DNA from: Flavisolibacter amylovorans
GTDB lineage: Bacteria; Bacteroidota; Bacteroidia; Chitinophagales; Chitinophagaceae
DNA length: 64,000 nt
Reading direction: 5' to 3'
Assembly (NCBI RefSeq): GCF_039541815.1
Contig: NZ_BAABGY010000009.1
Span: forward strand, 186,001 to 250,000
The notes under the pieces are model-generated. The model made no database searches and had not been told where the DNA came from. It worked only from the letters and a program-made list of their open reading frames with translations. Positions 25,801-34,660 of this stretch are shown here, piece after piece (positions within the stretch are counted from its first letter, which is position 1; each line of letters begins with the position of its first letter). The translations under genes and the position numbers were made by a program.

Positions 25801-26443
25801 GAGCCCGACCTACACCTACCTGAATCCCGGCAAGTACACCGTGCGCCTGCGCGTGGTGGATTCGGGCACCTGTAATATCGTGGACAGTACCTCCTTCGAG
25901 ATCGAGGTGTTCAACAAGCCCCGCGCGGCCATCGGCAACGTAACCCCGCAGCCGCCCGAGGTGAATACCCCCATCACCTTCCAGAACAACTCGCAGGATG
26001 CGGTGCGCTACAAGTGGTTCTTCGGCGACGGCGACTCGCTGATCACGACCAACCAGCTGCCGGTGACCCACGACTACAACGAGACGCGCAGCTACGAGGT
26101 CATCCTGGTGGCATACAATACCAACGGGTGTCCGGACACCGCGCGGCGAACAGTGCAGACCCTCGTGGAGGCCGCCGTGGACGTGCCCAACGCCTTTACC
26201 CCGCAGAGCGGCGACATCAACAGCGTAGTGATGGCGCGCGGCTATGGCATCGGCCGCATGCGCTTCACTATCTGGAACCGCTGGGGACAGAAAGTATTCG
26301 AGACCGAGAACCGCAAGACCGGGTGGGACGGCACCTACAAAGGAAAGCTGCAACCGATGGACGTATACGCCTATACGCTGGAGGTAGAGTTCATCGACGG
26401 CAAGAAGGCGACCAAGAAAGGCGATATTACCTTAATCCGATAA
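22853..26443 (+). CDS. Secreted PKD-repeat protein with gliding-motility-type C-terminal domain
   Basis: The 1196-residue product begins with TTG 22853 and a signal peptide (KPKNLILSALCTLLTFSLFAQ). An N-terminal SBBP/DUF7948-type region starts ENKGQWDARVRYRAEVPGG and runs through beta-propeller-like repeats to about 760. Four PKD domains follow, each with a (W/F)DFGDG or related core (EWDFNGDG, VWDFGDG, SWDFGDG, KWFFGDG), between about 770 and 1090. The last 90 residues (PNAFTP ... RFTIWNRWGQKVFETENRKTGWDGTYKG) are a type B T9SS C-terminal domain. It is probably exported by the type IX secretion system and attached to the surface. A PorP/SprF gene follows 15 bases later, as in other T9SS type B loci. 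Confidence 0.9.
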   Translation: MKPKNLILSALCTLLTFSLFAQSREPLSFTENKGQWDARVRYRAEVPGGALFLHQDGFTVLQHNDQDLLQLKEEIHNRTGNAKLRLRSHAYRVTFEGAFAKASIEGDKVQAAYSNYFIGNDPSKWAGNCREFLAVNIRNLYPGIDIRYYSENGTLKYDLLVHPGARVSDIALRYTGVDGISVNKEQQLEIRTSVGTVKELAPYSFQYNEKGRQTVNVSYQVKDNVLRFRAKDYDPNTLLVIDPTMIFSSFTGSKAENWGFTATYGPDGAFFGGGIVRSDGFPFSTGAFEDNHQGGEWDIGIMKLNSSGTNREYATYIGGSSIEQAHSLFCDPAGNLVIAGRTNSANYPTRGTQALPDGATNTGYDIVVTKLNASGSNLIGSMRIGGSGEDGVNISSGRARNSLQHNYGDDGRSEVILDAAGNIYVASNTRSTDFFVRNAFQSVSGGLQDAVLLKLSPDVSTVLFSSYLGGDGNDAAYVLALDPVSGRLYAAGGTESSNFPTIGAGIPGLTRGGIDGFVVALPSSGGAPVYSKYVGTPQYDQIFGIQFDRGGFPYIMGQTLGTWPNVNATYYVNGRQFIAKLQPDLSSFVYSTAFGTTSATQPNISPVAFLVDRCENVYVSGWGGTMSLGASNTFPSAGTGGLPTTPDALVMNPPYSSPSQTDGKDFYFFVLKRNATQQLYGAFFGENAPGPGTIPDHVDGGTSRFDANGVIYQAMCANCNSNPKPYFPTTAGAWSRINPAQCNLAMVKIAMNLAGLSSGVQSAIDGVVRDSAGCVPLTVQFRDTVANAQTYEWDFNGDGITDQTTTSANAQFTFNSLGTFRVRLIGVDSNSCNIRDTSYVSIRVGSLEARPSFSFEKLNPCDSLRFRFTNTSVAPPSRPFANNSFVWDFGDGTPPVTAGAGSVTHDFPAPGSYNVKLTIVDTNYCNAPETLDSVLNVAVLVDASFVTPRTGCAPYPAYFENTSAGGQTFSWDFGDGVGTSTEKSPTYTYLNPGKYTVRLRVVDSGTCNIVDSTSFEIEVFNKPRAAIGNVTPQPPEVNTPITFQNNSQDAVRYKWFFGDGDSLITTNQLPVTHDYNETRSYEVILVAYNTNGCPDTARRTVQTLVEAAVDVPNAFTPQSGDINSVVMARGYGIGRMRFTIWNRWGQKVFETENRKTGWDGTYKGKLQPMDVYAYTLEVEFIDGKKATKKGDITLIR

Positions 26444-26458
26444 AAAGCGAGGGTGACC

Positions 26459-27487
26459 ATGAAGCGAACTATAACCTATTGGAGCGTACTGGCAATGCTG
26501 CTGGGCGCAAACACCGCAAGCGCGCAGGACCTGCATTTCTCGCAGTTCTTCAACTCGCCCCTGACCACCAACCCGGCCAATACGGGCTTTATCCCCGACG
26601 GCGACTACCGCCTGGGCGTCAACTACCGGAACCAATGGTCCTCGGTGATGGCGGTGCCTTACAAGACGATGAGCGCCTTCGGCGACGTGCAGTTGATGAA
26701 GGACCGCTTCGAGACCGGCTGGATCGGGGTTGGCGGCGCCATCCTCAAAGACGTGGCCGGCTCGGGCAACCTGAGCTCAACGAAGGTCTACGGGTCGGTA
26801 GCATATCACCAGATGCTGGGCTACTCGAGCCTGCTGAGCCTCGGCTTCAACGGTGGCTATGCCAACAAGCAGATCAACACGTCCAACCTGAAATTCCCTG
26901 ACCAGTTCGACGGCCACTTCTTCGACAGCAAGCTGCCTACCTCCGTGATGCTCTCGCGCAACAACATCTCGTACTTCGACCTCAACGTAGGGATGAATTT
27001 CGCGTACTTTCCGACCGGCAATATCTACCTCAATGGCGGCTTCGCGGTGCAGCACATCAACCGCCCGAAGGAAACGTTCTTCCAGAACGATGAGGAAAAC
27101 CGCGTGCCCATGCGCTCCACCGCGTTCCTCAACGGCTCCTTCAAGGTCAACGATCAGTGGATCGTGAACCCGAACGTCTATGTGACCATGCAGGAAGGCG
27201 CCTTCGAGGCCGTGGGTGGGTTCAATGCCCATTACAACCTCTCCGGCGACGGCGAGCAGCTCCTCATCGCCGGCCTGTATTACCGCCACAACGAAGCCAT
27301 CATCCCCATGGTTGGCCTCGGCTACAATGATTATATCCTGAGCTTCACCTACGACGCCACGATGTCGCCGCTGAAAGCCTATAACGGTGGCCGCGGGGCC
27401 TTCGAGTTCTCGCTCATCAAGCAGGGCGTCTTCGACCAGTTCAAAGGGAACCGCCGGCAAACGATCTGCCCCTCGTTCAAGAACTAG
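26459..27487 (+). CDS. PorP/SprF family type IX secretion system membrane protein
   Basis: The 342-residue product has a signal peptide (MKRTITYWSVLAMLLGANTASA) and the family start QDLHFSQFFNSPLTTNPANTGF. Outer-membrane beta strands follow with alternating Gly and aromatic residues. PorP/SprF proteins act at the outer membrane with the adjacent gliding-type CTD protein, holding or anchoring it. It is directly downstream of the PKD protein at 22853, with a 15-base gap. A second copy of this pair lies at 42406-47808 on the other strand. Confidence 0.92.
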   Translation: MKRTITYWSVLAMLLGANTASAQDLHFSQFFNSPLTTNPANTGFIPDGDYRLGVNYRNQWSSVMAVPYKTMSAFGDVQLMKDRFETGWIGVGGAILKDVAGSGNLSSTKVYGSVAYHQMLGYSSLLSLGFNGGYANKQINTSNLKFPDQFDGHFFDSKLPTSVMLSRNNISYFDLNVGMNFAYFPTGNIYLNGGFAVQHINRPKETFFQNDEENRVPMRSTAFLNGSFKVNDQWIVNPNVYVTMQEGAFEAVGGFNAHYNLSGDGEQLLIAGLYYRHNEAIIPMVGLGYNDYILSFTYDATMSPLKAYNGGRGAFEFSLIKQGVFDQFKGNRRQTICPSFKN

Positions 27488-27650
27488 GGTTTATTAGTTT
27501 ATTGGTCTATTAGTTTATTGGTAAGGGTCGCCTTGGGGCGGCCTTTCTTGTTATCCGAACCATCCGAACCATCAGAACACTCAGAACCTTAAGAACCTTT
27601 AGAACCCTCAGAACCTTAAGGACCCATAAAAACCATCCAAAACCCTTGAA
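27488..27650. repeat. Word repeats downstream of the PorP gene
   Basis: 'TTTATTAGTTTATTGGTCTA' words (27488-27523) are followed by a weak GC hairpin (GGTCGCC...GGCGGCC with TTTC after it, about 27523-27550). A run of 'CAGAACCTTAAGAACC' words (27556-27648) comes next. All match families elsewhere in the window. No gene is seen to 27729. Confidence 0.6.
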
Positions 27651-27728
27651 TCCCCAGTTTAACACATTGCCCCGTCCGCCTTTCCGATTTTGCCCGAACT
27701 TTAGGGCCTTACCAGAGTCCCATCGTTT

Positions 27729-29153
27729 ATGCTTTCTGTTGAACAAACCCCGCCCGTACTGCAGCAGCTCGAAAGCTTCCGCGGCATCGTCGGCGACGCC
27801 CATGTGTACGTAGATCCCGAAGTGCTGTCGGCCTATGCCTCCGACGAGACCGAGGACCTGCATTACCTCCCCGACGTGGTGTTGAAGCCACGCACCCCCG
27901 ACGAGATCTCCCGCATCCTCCGCATCTGCAACGAGCACCGGATCCCGGTGACGCCCCGCGGCGCCGGCACCGGCCTTTCGGGTGGCGCCCTGCCGCACCT
28001 CGGCGGCGTGCTGCTCTCGCTCGAGCGCATGAACAGCATCCTTCACATCGACGAGCGCAACCTGCAGGTGACCACCGAGCCAGGCGTCATCACCGAGGTG
28101 CTGCAAAACGCCGTGCGGGAGAAGGGACTCTTCTACCCGCCCGACCCGAGCTCGCGCGGCTCCTGCATGATCGGCGGCAACATCGCCGAGAACTCCGGCG
28201 GACCGAAGGCCGTCAAATATGGTGTGGTGAAGGACTACGTACTCAACCTCGAAGTGGTGCTCGCCTCCGGCGAGATCATCTGGACCGGCGCCAACGTGCT
28301 CAAGAATGCTACCGGCTACAACCTCACGCAGCTGGTGGTGGGCTCCGAAGGCACCCTGGGCATCGTGACCAAGGTGGTGCTGAAGCTACTCCCGCACCCG
28401 CAGCTCGACCTGCTGATGCTCGTGCCCTTCCGCTCGGCCGAAAAGGCCTGTGAAGCCGTAAGCGCCATCTTCCGCGCAGGCTATACGCCCTCCGCCCTCG
28501 AGTTCATGGAGCGCGACGCACTCGAGTGGGTGATGCGCTTCGTCGACAACAGCATCGTACCCATTGAAGACGACGTGGTGGCACACCTGCTCATCGAGGT
28601 GGACGGCAACGATATGGACGTACTCCTGAAAGACATGGAAGGCATCGCCGCCATCGTGCAGGACTACGACTGCAGCGATATCCTCTTCGCCGACGACGCC
28701 CAGCAAAAGGAGCAGCTCTGGAAGCTCCGGAGAAGGGTAGGAGAGGCGGTGAAGTCGAACTCCGTATACAAGGAAGAAGACACGGTGGTGCCCCGCGCCG
28801 AGCTGCCGCGCCTGCTGAAGGGCGTGAAGGACATCGGCAATAAATACGGCTTCCATTCCGTTTGCTACGGGCATGCCGGCGACGGCAACCTGCACGTCAA
28901 CATCATCAAGGGCGACCTCTCCGACGAAGCCTGGAACGGCTCACTGAAGGAAGGGATCCGCGAGATCTTTATTCTCGTGAAGGAACTGGGCGGCACCATC
29001 TCCGGCGAGCACGGCATCGGGCTCGTGCAGAAGGAATACCTGCCCCTCGTGTTCGACGACGTGCAGCTGCGCCTCATGCGCCAGATCAAGCAAATCTTTG
29101 ACCCGAAAGGCATCCTCAATGCCGGAAAAATCTTCGACTCCGAAACACTATGA
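27729..29153 (+). CDS. FAD-linked oxidase, glycolate oxidase GlcD / D-lactate dehydrogenase-like
   Basis: The 474-residue protein has an FAD-binding PCMH domain (PVTPRGAGTGLSGGALPHLGG, then EPGVITEVLQNAV, PPDPSSRGSCMIGGNIAENSGGPK and GSEGTLGIVTKVVLKL). An FAD-oxidase C-terminal domain follows, with YGHAGDGNLHVNI and GTISGEHGIG. These are the GlcD signatures for oxidising glycolate, D-lactate or related 2-hydroxy acids. No GlcE/GlcF subunits are adjacent. It overlaps the following envelope gene by the ATGA junction, so the two are coupled. Confidence 0.92.
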   Translation: MLSVEQTPPVLQQLESFRGIVGDAHVYVDPEVLSAYASDETEDLHYLPDVVLKPRTPDEISRILRICNEHRIPVTPRGAGTGLSGGALPHLGGVLLSLERMNSILHIDERNLQVTTEPGVITEVLQNAVREKGLFYPPDPSSRGSCMIGGNIAENSGGPKAVKYGVVKDYVLNLEVVLASGEIIWTGANVLKNATGYNLTQLVVGSEGTLGIVTKVVLKLLPHPQLDLLMLVPFRSAEKACEAVSAIFRAGYTPSALEFMERDALEWVMRFVDNSIVPIEDDVVAHLLIEVDGNDMDVLLKDMEGIAAIVQDYDCSDILFADDAQQKEQLWKLRRRVGEAVKSNSVYKEEDTVVPRAELPRLLKGVKDIGNKYGFHSVCYGHAGDGNLHVNIIKGDLSDEAWNGSLKEGIREIFILVKELGGTISGEHGIGLVQKEYLPLVFDDVQLRLMRQIKQIFDPKGILNAGKIFDSETL

Positions 29154-29806
29154 AACAAGTACTCGCATCCCTCGCGCTCCTGTGCGCGCTGACGCCTGCC
29201 TTTGCCCAGCAGGCGGCCGAAGCCCCGAAGACCGGCGGCTTCCAGAAGGACCGGCTCTTCACCGGTGGCTCGCTTTCGCTCGGCTTTGGCACGGGCTATT
29301 TCCTCGGCGGCGTCAACCCGATGCTCGGCTACCGCATCACCAACTGGCTCGAAGGGGGCATTGCTGTCAACTACACGTTCACGCAGATCAAGAGCATCGA
29401 CTTCAACACCGGGCAGCGCACCGGCGAGAAGGCCCGCCAGACCATCTTCGGCGCCGGCGCCTTTACCCGTATTTACCCGGTACGCTTCCTGTTTGCACAC
29501 GCCCAGTTTGAGCGCAACTTCATCAACTTTACCTATGACCCCGGCAGCGGCGGCGAGCTCTATAGAGAGAAGCGCCAGGCCAACTCCTTTCTCGTAGGCG
29601 CCGGCTACACCTCGGGCCGCGACCCCGAAGGCGGTAGCCCCTACGGCTTCCTGTCGGTGCTTTGGGACGTGCTTAAGGAAGAGAACTCTCCCTATGTCGA
29701 TGCCTACGGCCGCATGACCCCGCAGGTGCGCGCCGGCCTCATCATCCCGCTCTTCCAGGGACCCCGGAACCCGGCCTTCGATAGGGGCGGGCCGCTCAAG
29801 CGTTGA
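29150..29806 (+). CDS. Predicted outer-membrane beta-barrel protein
   Basis: The 218-residue product starts with a signal peptide (MKQVLASLALLCALTPAFAQ) and continues with alternating aromatic/Gly strands such as LSLGFGTGYFLGGVNPMLGYR and ITNWLEGGIAVNYTFTQ, consistent with a small barrel. It overlaps glcD-like by 4 bases and probably shares its mRNA. It has no named family that can be assigned by eye. The last residues run into a repeat-rich intergenic region. Confidence 0.7.
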   Translation: MKQVLASLALLCALTPAFAQQAAEAPKTGGFQKDRLFTGGSLSLGFGTGYFLGGVNPMLGYRITNWLEGGIAVNYTFTQIKSIDFNTGQRTGEKARQTIFGAGAFTRIYPVRFLFAHAQFERNFINFTYDPGSGGELYREKRQANSFLVGAGYTSGRDPEGGSPYGFLSVLWDVLKEENSPYVDAYGRMTPQVRAGLIIPLFQGPRNPAFDRGGPLKR

Positions 29807-29807
29807 T

Positions 29808-30085
29808 GTGGCCCCCTGTCCCCCCAAGGGGGCACTTAGGACGATGCTGCTTTTTGCACTTTGACCTTTTCTGAAAGCACTGTTTTGCAAAAGCCCCGAC
29901 GAAGTCGGGGCTTTTTAATATCAAAATGTTTGATGCTTCATATTCAACGCTCATTACTCAAAGGGAAAGACCTGTTGGAATATTGATTATGTAGCGCTGA
30001 AGGTGTAGCATTTTTCTTCAGGAACTATATTGGCTACTGAAGGAACAGCCCCGGCCTAAGTTCCCCTATCGGGGGGCAGGGGGCA
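29808..30085. repeat. Gap with two dispersed palindromic C-run repeats and a terminator
   Basis: One element at 29808-29840 reads 'GGCCCCCTGTCCCCCC...'. A second in the opposite orientation lies at 30054-30085 ('CCTAAGTTCCCCTATCGGGG'). Between them are an intrinsic terminator (29889-29917) and an AT-rich stretch (29920-30050) with no gene. Confidence 0.6.
29889..29917. terminator. Intrinsic terminator
   Basis: AAAAGCCCCGAC-GAA-GTCGGGGCTTTTT, a perfect stem flanked by A and T runs. It serves the rightward pair ending at 29806. Confidence 0.88.
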
Positions 30086-30088
30086 GGA

Positions 30089-30625
<537 letters not shown>

Positions 30626-30725
30626 AAGTGGAAAAGCGGTTTAGATGGAGCCAAAGGACGGCAAATTTTGCTAACTTACCCGAATACTATTCGTAATCTT
30701 GCCCGCGTATACAAAAAAATAACGC

Positions 30726-32195
30726 ATGTCGCCAGAACTGCTGTTTGCGATCGTCATCGCCTATTTCCTGATCCTTCTCTTCGTGGCCTGGATCACCGGC
30801 CGGAAGTCCAATAACGAGTCTTTCTTCATCGGCAACCGCAACTCCAACTGGATGCTCGTGGCCTTCGGCATGATCGGCACCTCGCTCTCGGGCGTCACCT
30901 TCGTGAGCGTGCCCGGCGCGGTGGGCAAGGAAGGATTCGCTTATTTCCAGATCGCGATCGGCTATATGATCGGCTACCTCACCATCGCCTACGTGCTGCT
31001 GCCGCTCTACTACCGCCTCAACGTAACGTCGATCTACAACTACCTGCAGCAACGCCTCGGCTTCGTGTCGTACAAGACCGGCGCCTCCTTCTTCATCCTC
31101 TCGCGCACGCTGGGCGCCACGGCCCGCCTTTACCTCGTGGTCAACATCCTGCAGGAGGCGATCCTGAGCTCGCTGGGCGTGCCCTTCTGGGCCACCACGG
31201 CCGTCATCCTGCTCATGATCCTGCTCTATACCTTCGAGGGCGGCGTCAAAACCATCGTGTGGACCGACACCCTGCAAACCACCTGTATGCTCGCAGGCCT
31301 CGTGATCTGCACCGTCTATATCCTCAACCAGCTCAACCTCGGTTTCGGCGAGAGCATCTCCGCGATGGGTGAGCGTGGCTTTACGCAGGTGTTCTTCACC
31401 GATCCCGGCTCCAAGCTCTTCTTCCTGAAGCAAATCCTCGCCGGCGCCTTCATCACCATCACCATGACCGGCATGGATCAGGAGATGATGCAGAAGAACA
31501 TTTCGGTAAAAACGCTGGGCGATTCGCAGAAGAATATGATCACCTTCTCGATCGTACTCACCGGCGTGCTGCTGCTGTTCCTGTTCCTCGGTGGCCTGCT
31601 GCACCTGTATGCGGCCGCACAGGGCGTGGGCGCTACCGGCGACAAGCTGTTCCCCACGGTGGCGCTGCAGCACATGCCGCCGGCCATCGCCATCATCTTC
31701 ATCATCGCCCTCATCTCGGCCCTCTTCCCGAGCGCCGACGGCGCCATCACGGCCCTGACCTCGTCCTTCTGCATCGACATCCTGGGCATCAAGCGCCGCA
31801 AGGACCTCGACGACAGGCAGCAGAAGCGCCTGCGCCAGTCGGTACACCTCTCGTTCGCCGGCATCTTCCTGCTCTTTGTGATGGTCTTCTATTGGATCAA
31901 CTCGGGCTCCATGATCGGCGTGATCCTGAAAGTGGCTGCCTATACCTATGGGCCGCTGCTCGGCCTTTTCGCCTTCGGGCTGCTGACGCGCCGCGCCGTC
32001 GACGACCGCAAGGTGCCCTATATCTGCATCGCTGCTCCCCTCATCTGCTTCCTGCTCGACAAGTACCAGAAGCAGATCCTGCCGGGCTTCGAGATCGGTC
32101 CGGAGCTGCTCATCCTGAACGGGGTGCTGGTGTTCGTCGGATTGTTGCTGCTGTCGCGGCCGGCGAGCGTAGCCCACGAAACGACTGCGCTCTGA
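30726..32195 (+). CDS. Sodium:solute symporter (SSS family)
   Basis: The 489-residue membrane protein starts MSPELLFAIVIAYFLILLFVAW and has the 13-helix SSS pattern. A conserved FGMIGTSLSGVTFVSVPGAVGKEGFAYFQ segment is present, as in sodium/glucose and proline symporters. A long C-terminal segment carries SADGAITALTSSFCID. Substrate cannot be read from sequence. It starts an apparent plus-strand run through 36400, and the following methyltransferase overlaps it by 1 base (TGATG). Confidence 0.9.
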   Translation: MSPELLFAIVIAYFLILLFVAWITGRKSNNESFFIGNRNSNWMLVAFGMIGTSLSGVTFVSVPGAVGKEGFAYFQIAIGYMIGYLTIAYVLLPLYYRLNVTSIYNYLQQRLGFVSYKTGASFFILSRTLGATARLYLVVNILQEAILSSLGVPFWATTAVILLMILLYTFEGGVKTIVWTDTLQTTCMLAGLVICTVYILNQLNLGFGESISAMGERGFTQVFFTDPGSKLFFLKQILAGAFITITMTGMDQEMMQKNISVKTLGDSQKNMITFSIVLTGVLLLFLFLGGLLHLYAAAQGVGATGDKLFPTVALQHMPPAIAIIFIIALISALFPSADGAITALTSSFCIDILGIKRRKDLDDRQQKRLRQSVHLSFAGIFLLFVMVFYWINSGSMIGVILKVAAYTYGPLLGLFAFGLLTRRAVDDRKVPYICIAAPLICFLLDKYQKQILPGFEIGPELLILNGVLVFVGLLLLSRPASVAHETTAL

Positions 32196-32842
32196 TGACG
32201 GGGGAGATCGACTACGACAAGGCCCACGCGTACGCGGAGCGCTTCAGCACCCCTGATGACGAGCTCCTGCAGGAGGTGATCGCTTACACCGCGGCGCACC
32301 ATCCGAAAGCCCACATGCTCAGCGGGCACCTGCAAGGTCGGTTCCTGCGGATGCTGAGCCACATGATCCGGCCCCGGCGCGTACTCGAGCTCGGTACCTT
32401 TACCGGCTACTCGGCACTTTGCCTGGCGGAAGGTCTGACCCATGATGGCGAGCTCCATACGGTAGAGTTGCGGCCCGACGATGCGGCCGTAGCGCAGGGC
32501 TTCTTCAAAAAAAAGAATGTTAAAGGCATAATTTCTCATATCGGCGAAGCGTTCGAAATCATCGGTGAACTCCGGGAATCGTGGGATCTGGTGTTCATCG
32601 ATGCCGATAAGGTGAACTACACGGCGTATTTTAAGGCGCTTTTGCCACAGGTGCGGCCAGGAGGTTTTATCTTAGCGGACAATACGCTCTTTCACGGCCA
32701 GGTGCTGACCGACGACATCCGCGGCAAGAACGCCAAAGCCATCCAGGAATTCAATGACTTTGTGCGGGATTGTCCCGAAGTGGAGCAGGTGCTGCTCCCG
32801 GTGCGCGACGGCCTCACCCTGATCCGGAAAGTAGCTCCCTAA
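32195..32842 (+). CDS. Class I SAM-dependent O-methyltransferase (YrrM/CCoAMT-like)
   Basis: The 215-residue product (MTGEIDYDKAHAYAERFST) has the O-methyltransferase family 3 order. AHMLSGHLQGRFLRML is followed by VLELGTFTGYSALCLAEGL (SAM-binding motif I). DGELHTVELRPDD, WDLVFIDADKVNYTAYFKALLPQVRPGGFILADNTLFHGQV and a C-terminal LPVRDGLTLIRKV complete the pattern. It probably methylates a catechol-type or tRNA/other hydroxyl substrate; which one is unknown. It begins inside the symporter's TGA. Confidence 0.9.
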   Translation: MTGEIDYDKAHAYAERFSTPDDELLQEVIAYTAAHHPKAHMLSGHLQGRFLRMLSHMIRPRRVLELGTFTGYSALCLAEGLTHDGELHTVELRPDDAAVAQGFFKKKNVKGIISHIGEAFEIIGELRESWDLVFIDADKVNYTAYFKALLPQVRPGGFILADNTLFHGQVLTDDIRGKNAKAIQEFNDFVRDCPEVEQVLLPVRDGLTLIRKVAP

Positions 32843-32893
32843 CCTATTGTACATCCATTCCCGCACCGGCGGGAGAAAACACTGCCACGTCCG

Positions 32894-34078
32894 ATGAAAA
32901 AGCTGTCGATTATCCTGAGTCTTACCCTGGCATATACCTGCTCCTACGCGCAGCCCCTTTCTGCAACCCGGGAATACATCAACCGCTTCCGCGACATCGC
33001 CATTGCCGAAGAGCAGCGCACCGGGGTTCCGGCCGCCATCACCCTCGCCCAGGGCATCCTCGAGGCCGAGGCCGGCAAAAGCGACCTCGTGCGCCGCTCC
33101 AACAACCACTTCGGCATCAAGTGCAAGACCGAATGGACCGGCGAGCGCGTCTACCATGACGACGACGCCCGCGGCGAATGCTTCCGCAAATACGACAACC
33201 CCGAGCAATCCTACCGCGACCATTCCGACTTCCTGCGCACCCGCGCGCACTACTCCTTTCTCTTCAAGCTCGACCCCACCGACTATGAAGGCTGGGCGTA
33301 CGGACTAAAGCGGGCCGGTTACGCCACCAACCCGAAATACCCCCAACTGCTGATCCGGCTCATCCGCGAATACGACCTGCAGGAGTATACCCTGATGGCC
33401 CTCGGCCGCAAACCGATCCCGGAGTCGGGCAACGTGGTGCGGCTCGAGTCGGGGTCCCAGAACAATGCCGTGCACACCGTGGCGTCCGCCAGCACTGCCG
33501 CTACGCCTGCCGCGCCGGCCTATCCCCAGGGCGTGTTCCAGATCAACGGCACCAGGGTGGTCTATATCAGCAAAGGCACCTCGTACCGCAGCATCGCCCA
33601 GCAGCACAACCTGTCGCTGGAGCATCTTTACGACTTCAACGATATGGAGCCCGCCGAGGCGGCCGACGCCGACCACCTGCTGTTTCTCGGCCGCAAGCGC
33701 CGCACCGGGGCTACCGACCTGCACCGCACGGTGGAAGGGGAGCGCCTCTTCGACGTGGCGCAGCGCGAAGGCGTTCGCTTCGAGGACCTGCTGACCTACA
33801 ACGGCCTTGACGACGACCGCACCTTCATCGCCGGCGAGCTCATTGCCCTCAGCCCGAGTGCCTCGAAGCCCAGCTTCTCGCCCCCTCCCGGCAGCGCACC
33901 GGCGCCGGTAGCCCAGCCCGCCGTGACGGCGTACCTGGTGCACCGCGTGCAGCCCAAGGAAACGCTTTACTCGATCGCAAAAAAGTACGGCGTGCGTACG
34001 GAAGATATCCTCCAATGGAATAACTTGCCCACCTCCGGGCTCAAGATCGGCCAGGAGCTCCGCATCAATAAGAAATAA
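32894..34078 (+). CDS. Glucosaminidase (GH73) with three LysM domains
   Basis: The 394-residue product has a signal peptide (to about residue 20) and a mannosyl-glycoprotein endo-beta-N-acetylglucosaminidase-type domain. That domain contains AAITLAQGILEAEAGKSDLVRRSNNHFGIKC, with E57 as the likely acid. The C-terminal half has three LysM repeats: YISKGTSYRSIAQQHNLSLE..., HRTVEGERLFDVAQREGVRFE... and HRVQPKETLYSIAKKYGVRTE.... Such enzymes cut peptidoglycan glycan strands during growth and are held to the wall by LysM. It overlaps the next gene (hpt) at TAATG. Confidence 0.93.
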   Translation: MKKLSIILSLTLAYTCSYAQPLSATREYINRFRDIAIAEEQRTGVPAAITLAQGILEAEAGKSDLVRRSNNHFGIKCKTEWTGERVYHDDDARGECFRKYDNPEQSYRDHSDFLRTRAHYSFLFKLDPTDYEGWAYGLKRAGYATNPKYPQLLIRLIREYDLQEYTLMALGRKPIPESGNVVRLESGSQNNAVHTVASASTAATPAAPAYPQGVFQINGTRVVYISKGTSYRSIAQQHNLSLEHLYDFNDMEPAEAADADHLLFLGRKRRTGATDLHRTVEGERLFDVAQREGVRFEDLLTYNGLDDDRTFIAGELIALSPSASKPSFSPPPGSAPAPVAQPAVTAYLVHRVQPKETLYSIAKKYGVRTEDILQWNNLPTSGLKIGQELRINKK

Positions 34079-34620
34079 TGACCCAGGTAACGCTGCACGA
34101 CAAGACCTTCGATCCCTATCTCAACGAAGCCACCATCCAGGCCCGCATCGGCGAGCTCGCCGCGGAGATCAACCGGGAGTATGCCGGCAAGCAGCCCCTG
34201 TTCATCGCCATCCTCAACGGGGCCTTCATGTTCGCCTCGGATCTCTTCAAGCAGCTGACCATCGACGCGGAGATCTCCTTCATCAAGCTCGCGTCCTACA
34301 AGGGAACCAACTCCACCGGAACGGTGATCACCGCTATTGGCCTCGACCAGGACCTCATCGGCCGCGATGTGATCGTGGTGGAAGACATCGTGGATACCGG
34401 CAAGACGCTCGCCGAGTTCCTGCCCAAGCTGCAGCACCACCAGCCCACGTCGGTGCGCATCGCCACCCTGCTGCACAAGCCCGAGGCCACGAAGCACCCG
34501 CTCACGCTCGACTACGTCGGCTTCTCGATTCCCAACAAGTTCGTGGTGGGCTACGGCCTCGACTACGACGGCCTCGGCCGCAACCTGAAGGAAATCTACC
34601 AGCTCGCGGAAAACGCCTGA
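34078..34620 (+). CDS. hpt: Hypoxanthine phosphoribosyltransferase
   Basis: The 180-residue enzyme converts hypoxanthine (and guanine) with PRPP to IMP/GMP in purine salvage. Present are FIAILNGAFMFASDLFKQL, the PRPP-binding loop VVVEDIVDTGKTLAEFLPKL, and the C-terminal VDYVGFSIPNKFVVGYGLDYDG region (reads LDYVGF here). The length is normal. It overlaps the glucosaminidase stop codon by one base and probably is translationally coupled to it. Confidence 0.95.
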   Translation: MTQVTLHDKTFDPYLNEATIQARIGELAAEINREYAGKQPLFIAILNGAFMFASDLFKQLTIDAEISFIKLASYKGTNSTGTVITAIGLDQDLIGRDVIVVEDIVDTGKTLAEFLPKLQHHQPTSVRIATLLHKPEATKHPLTLDYVGFSIPNKFVVGYGLDYDGLGRNLKEIYQLAENA

Positions 34621-34660
34621 GCTTCTCGTTTTTTCTCCGTATCTTTTGATCCGATATCCA

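Noticed and set aside
22766..26353. 1195-codon minus-strand frame
   Set aside because: Antisense to the PKD/gliding protein; low-complexity Gly/Val/His/Arg composition typical of a shadow frame.
30687..32177. 496-codon minus-strand frame
   Set aside because: Antisense to the sodium symporter; His/Glu/Asp/Arg-rich shadow of codon periodicity.
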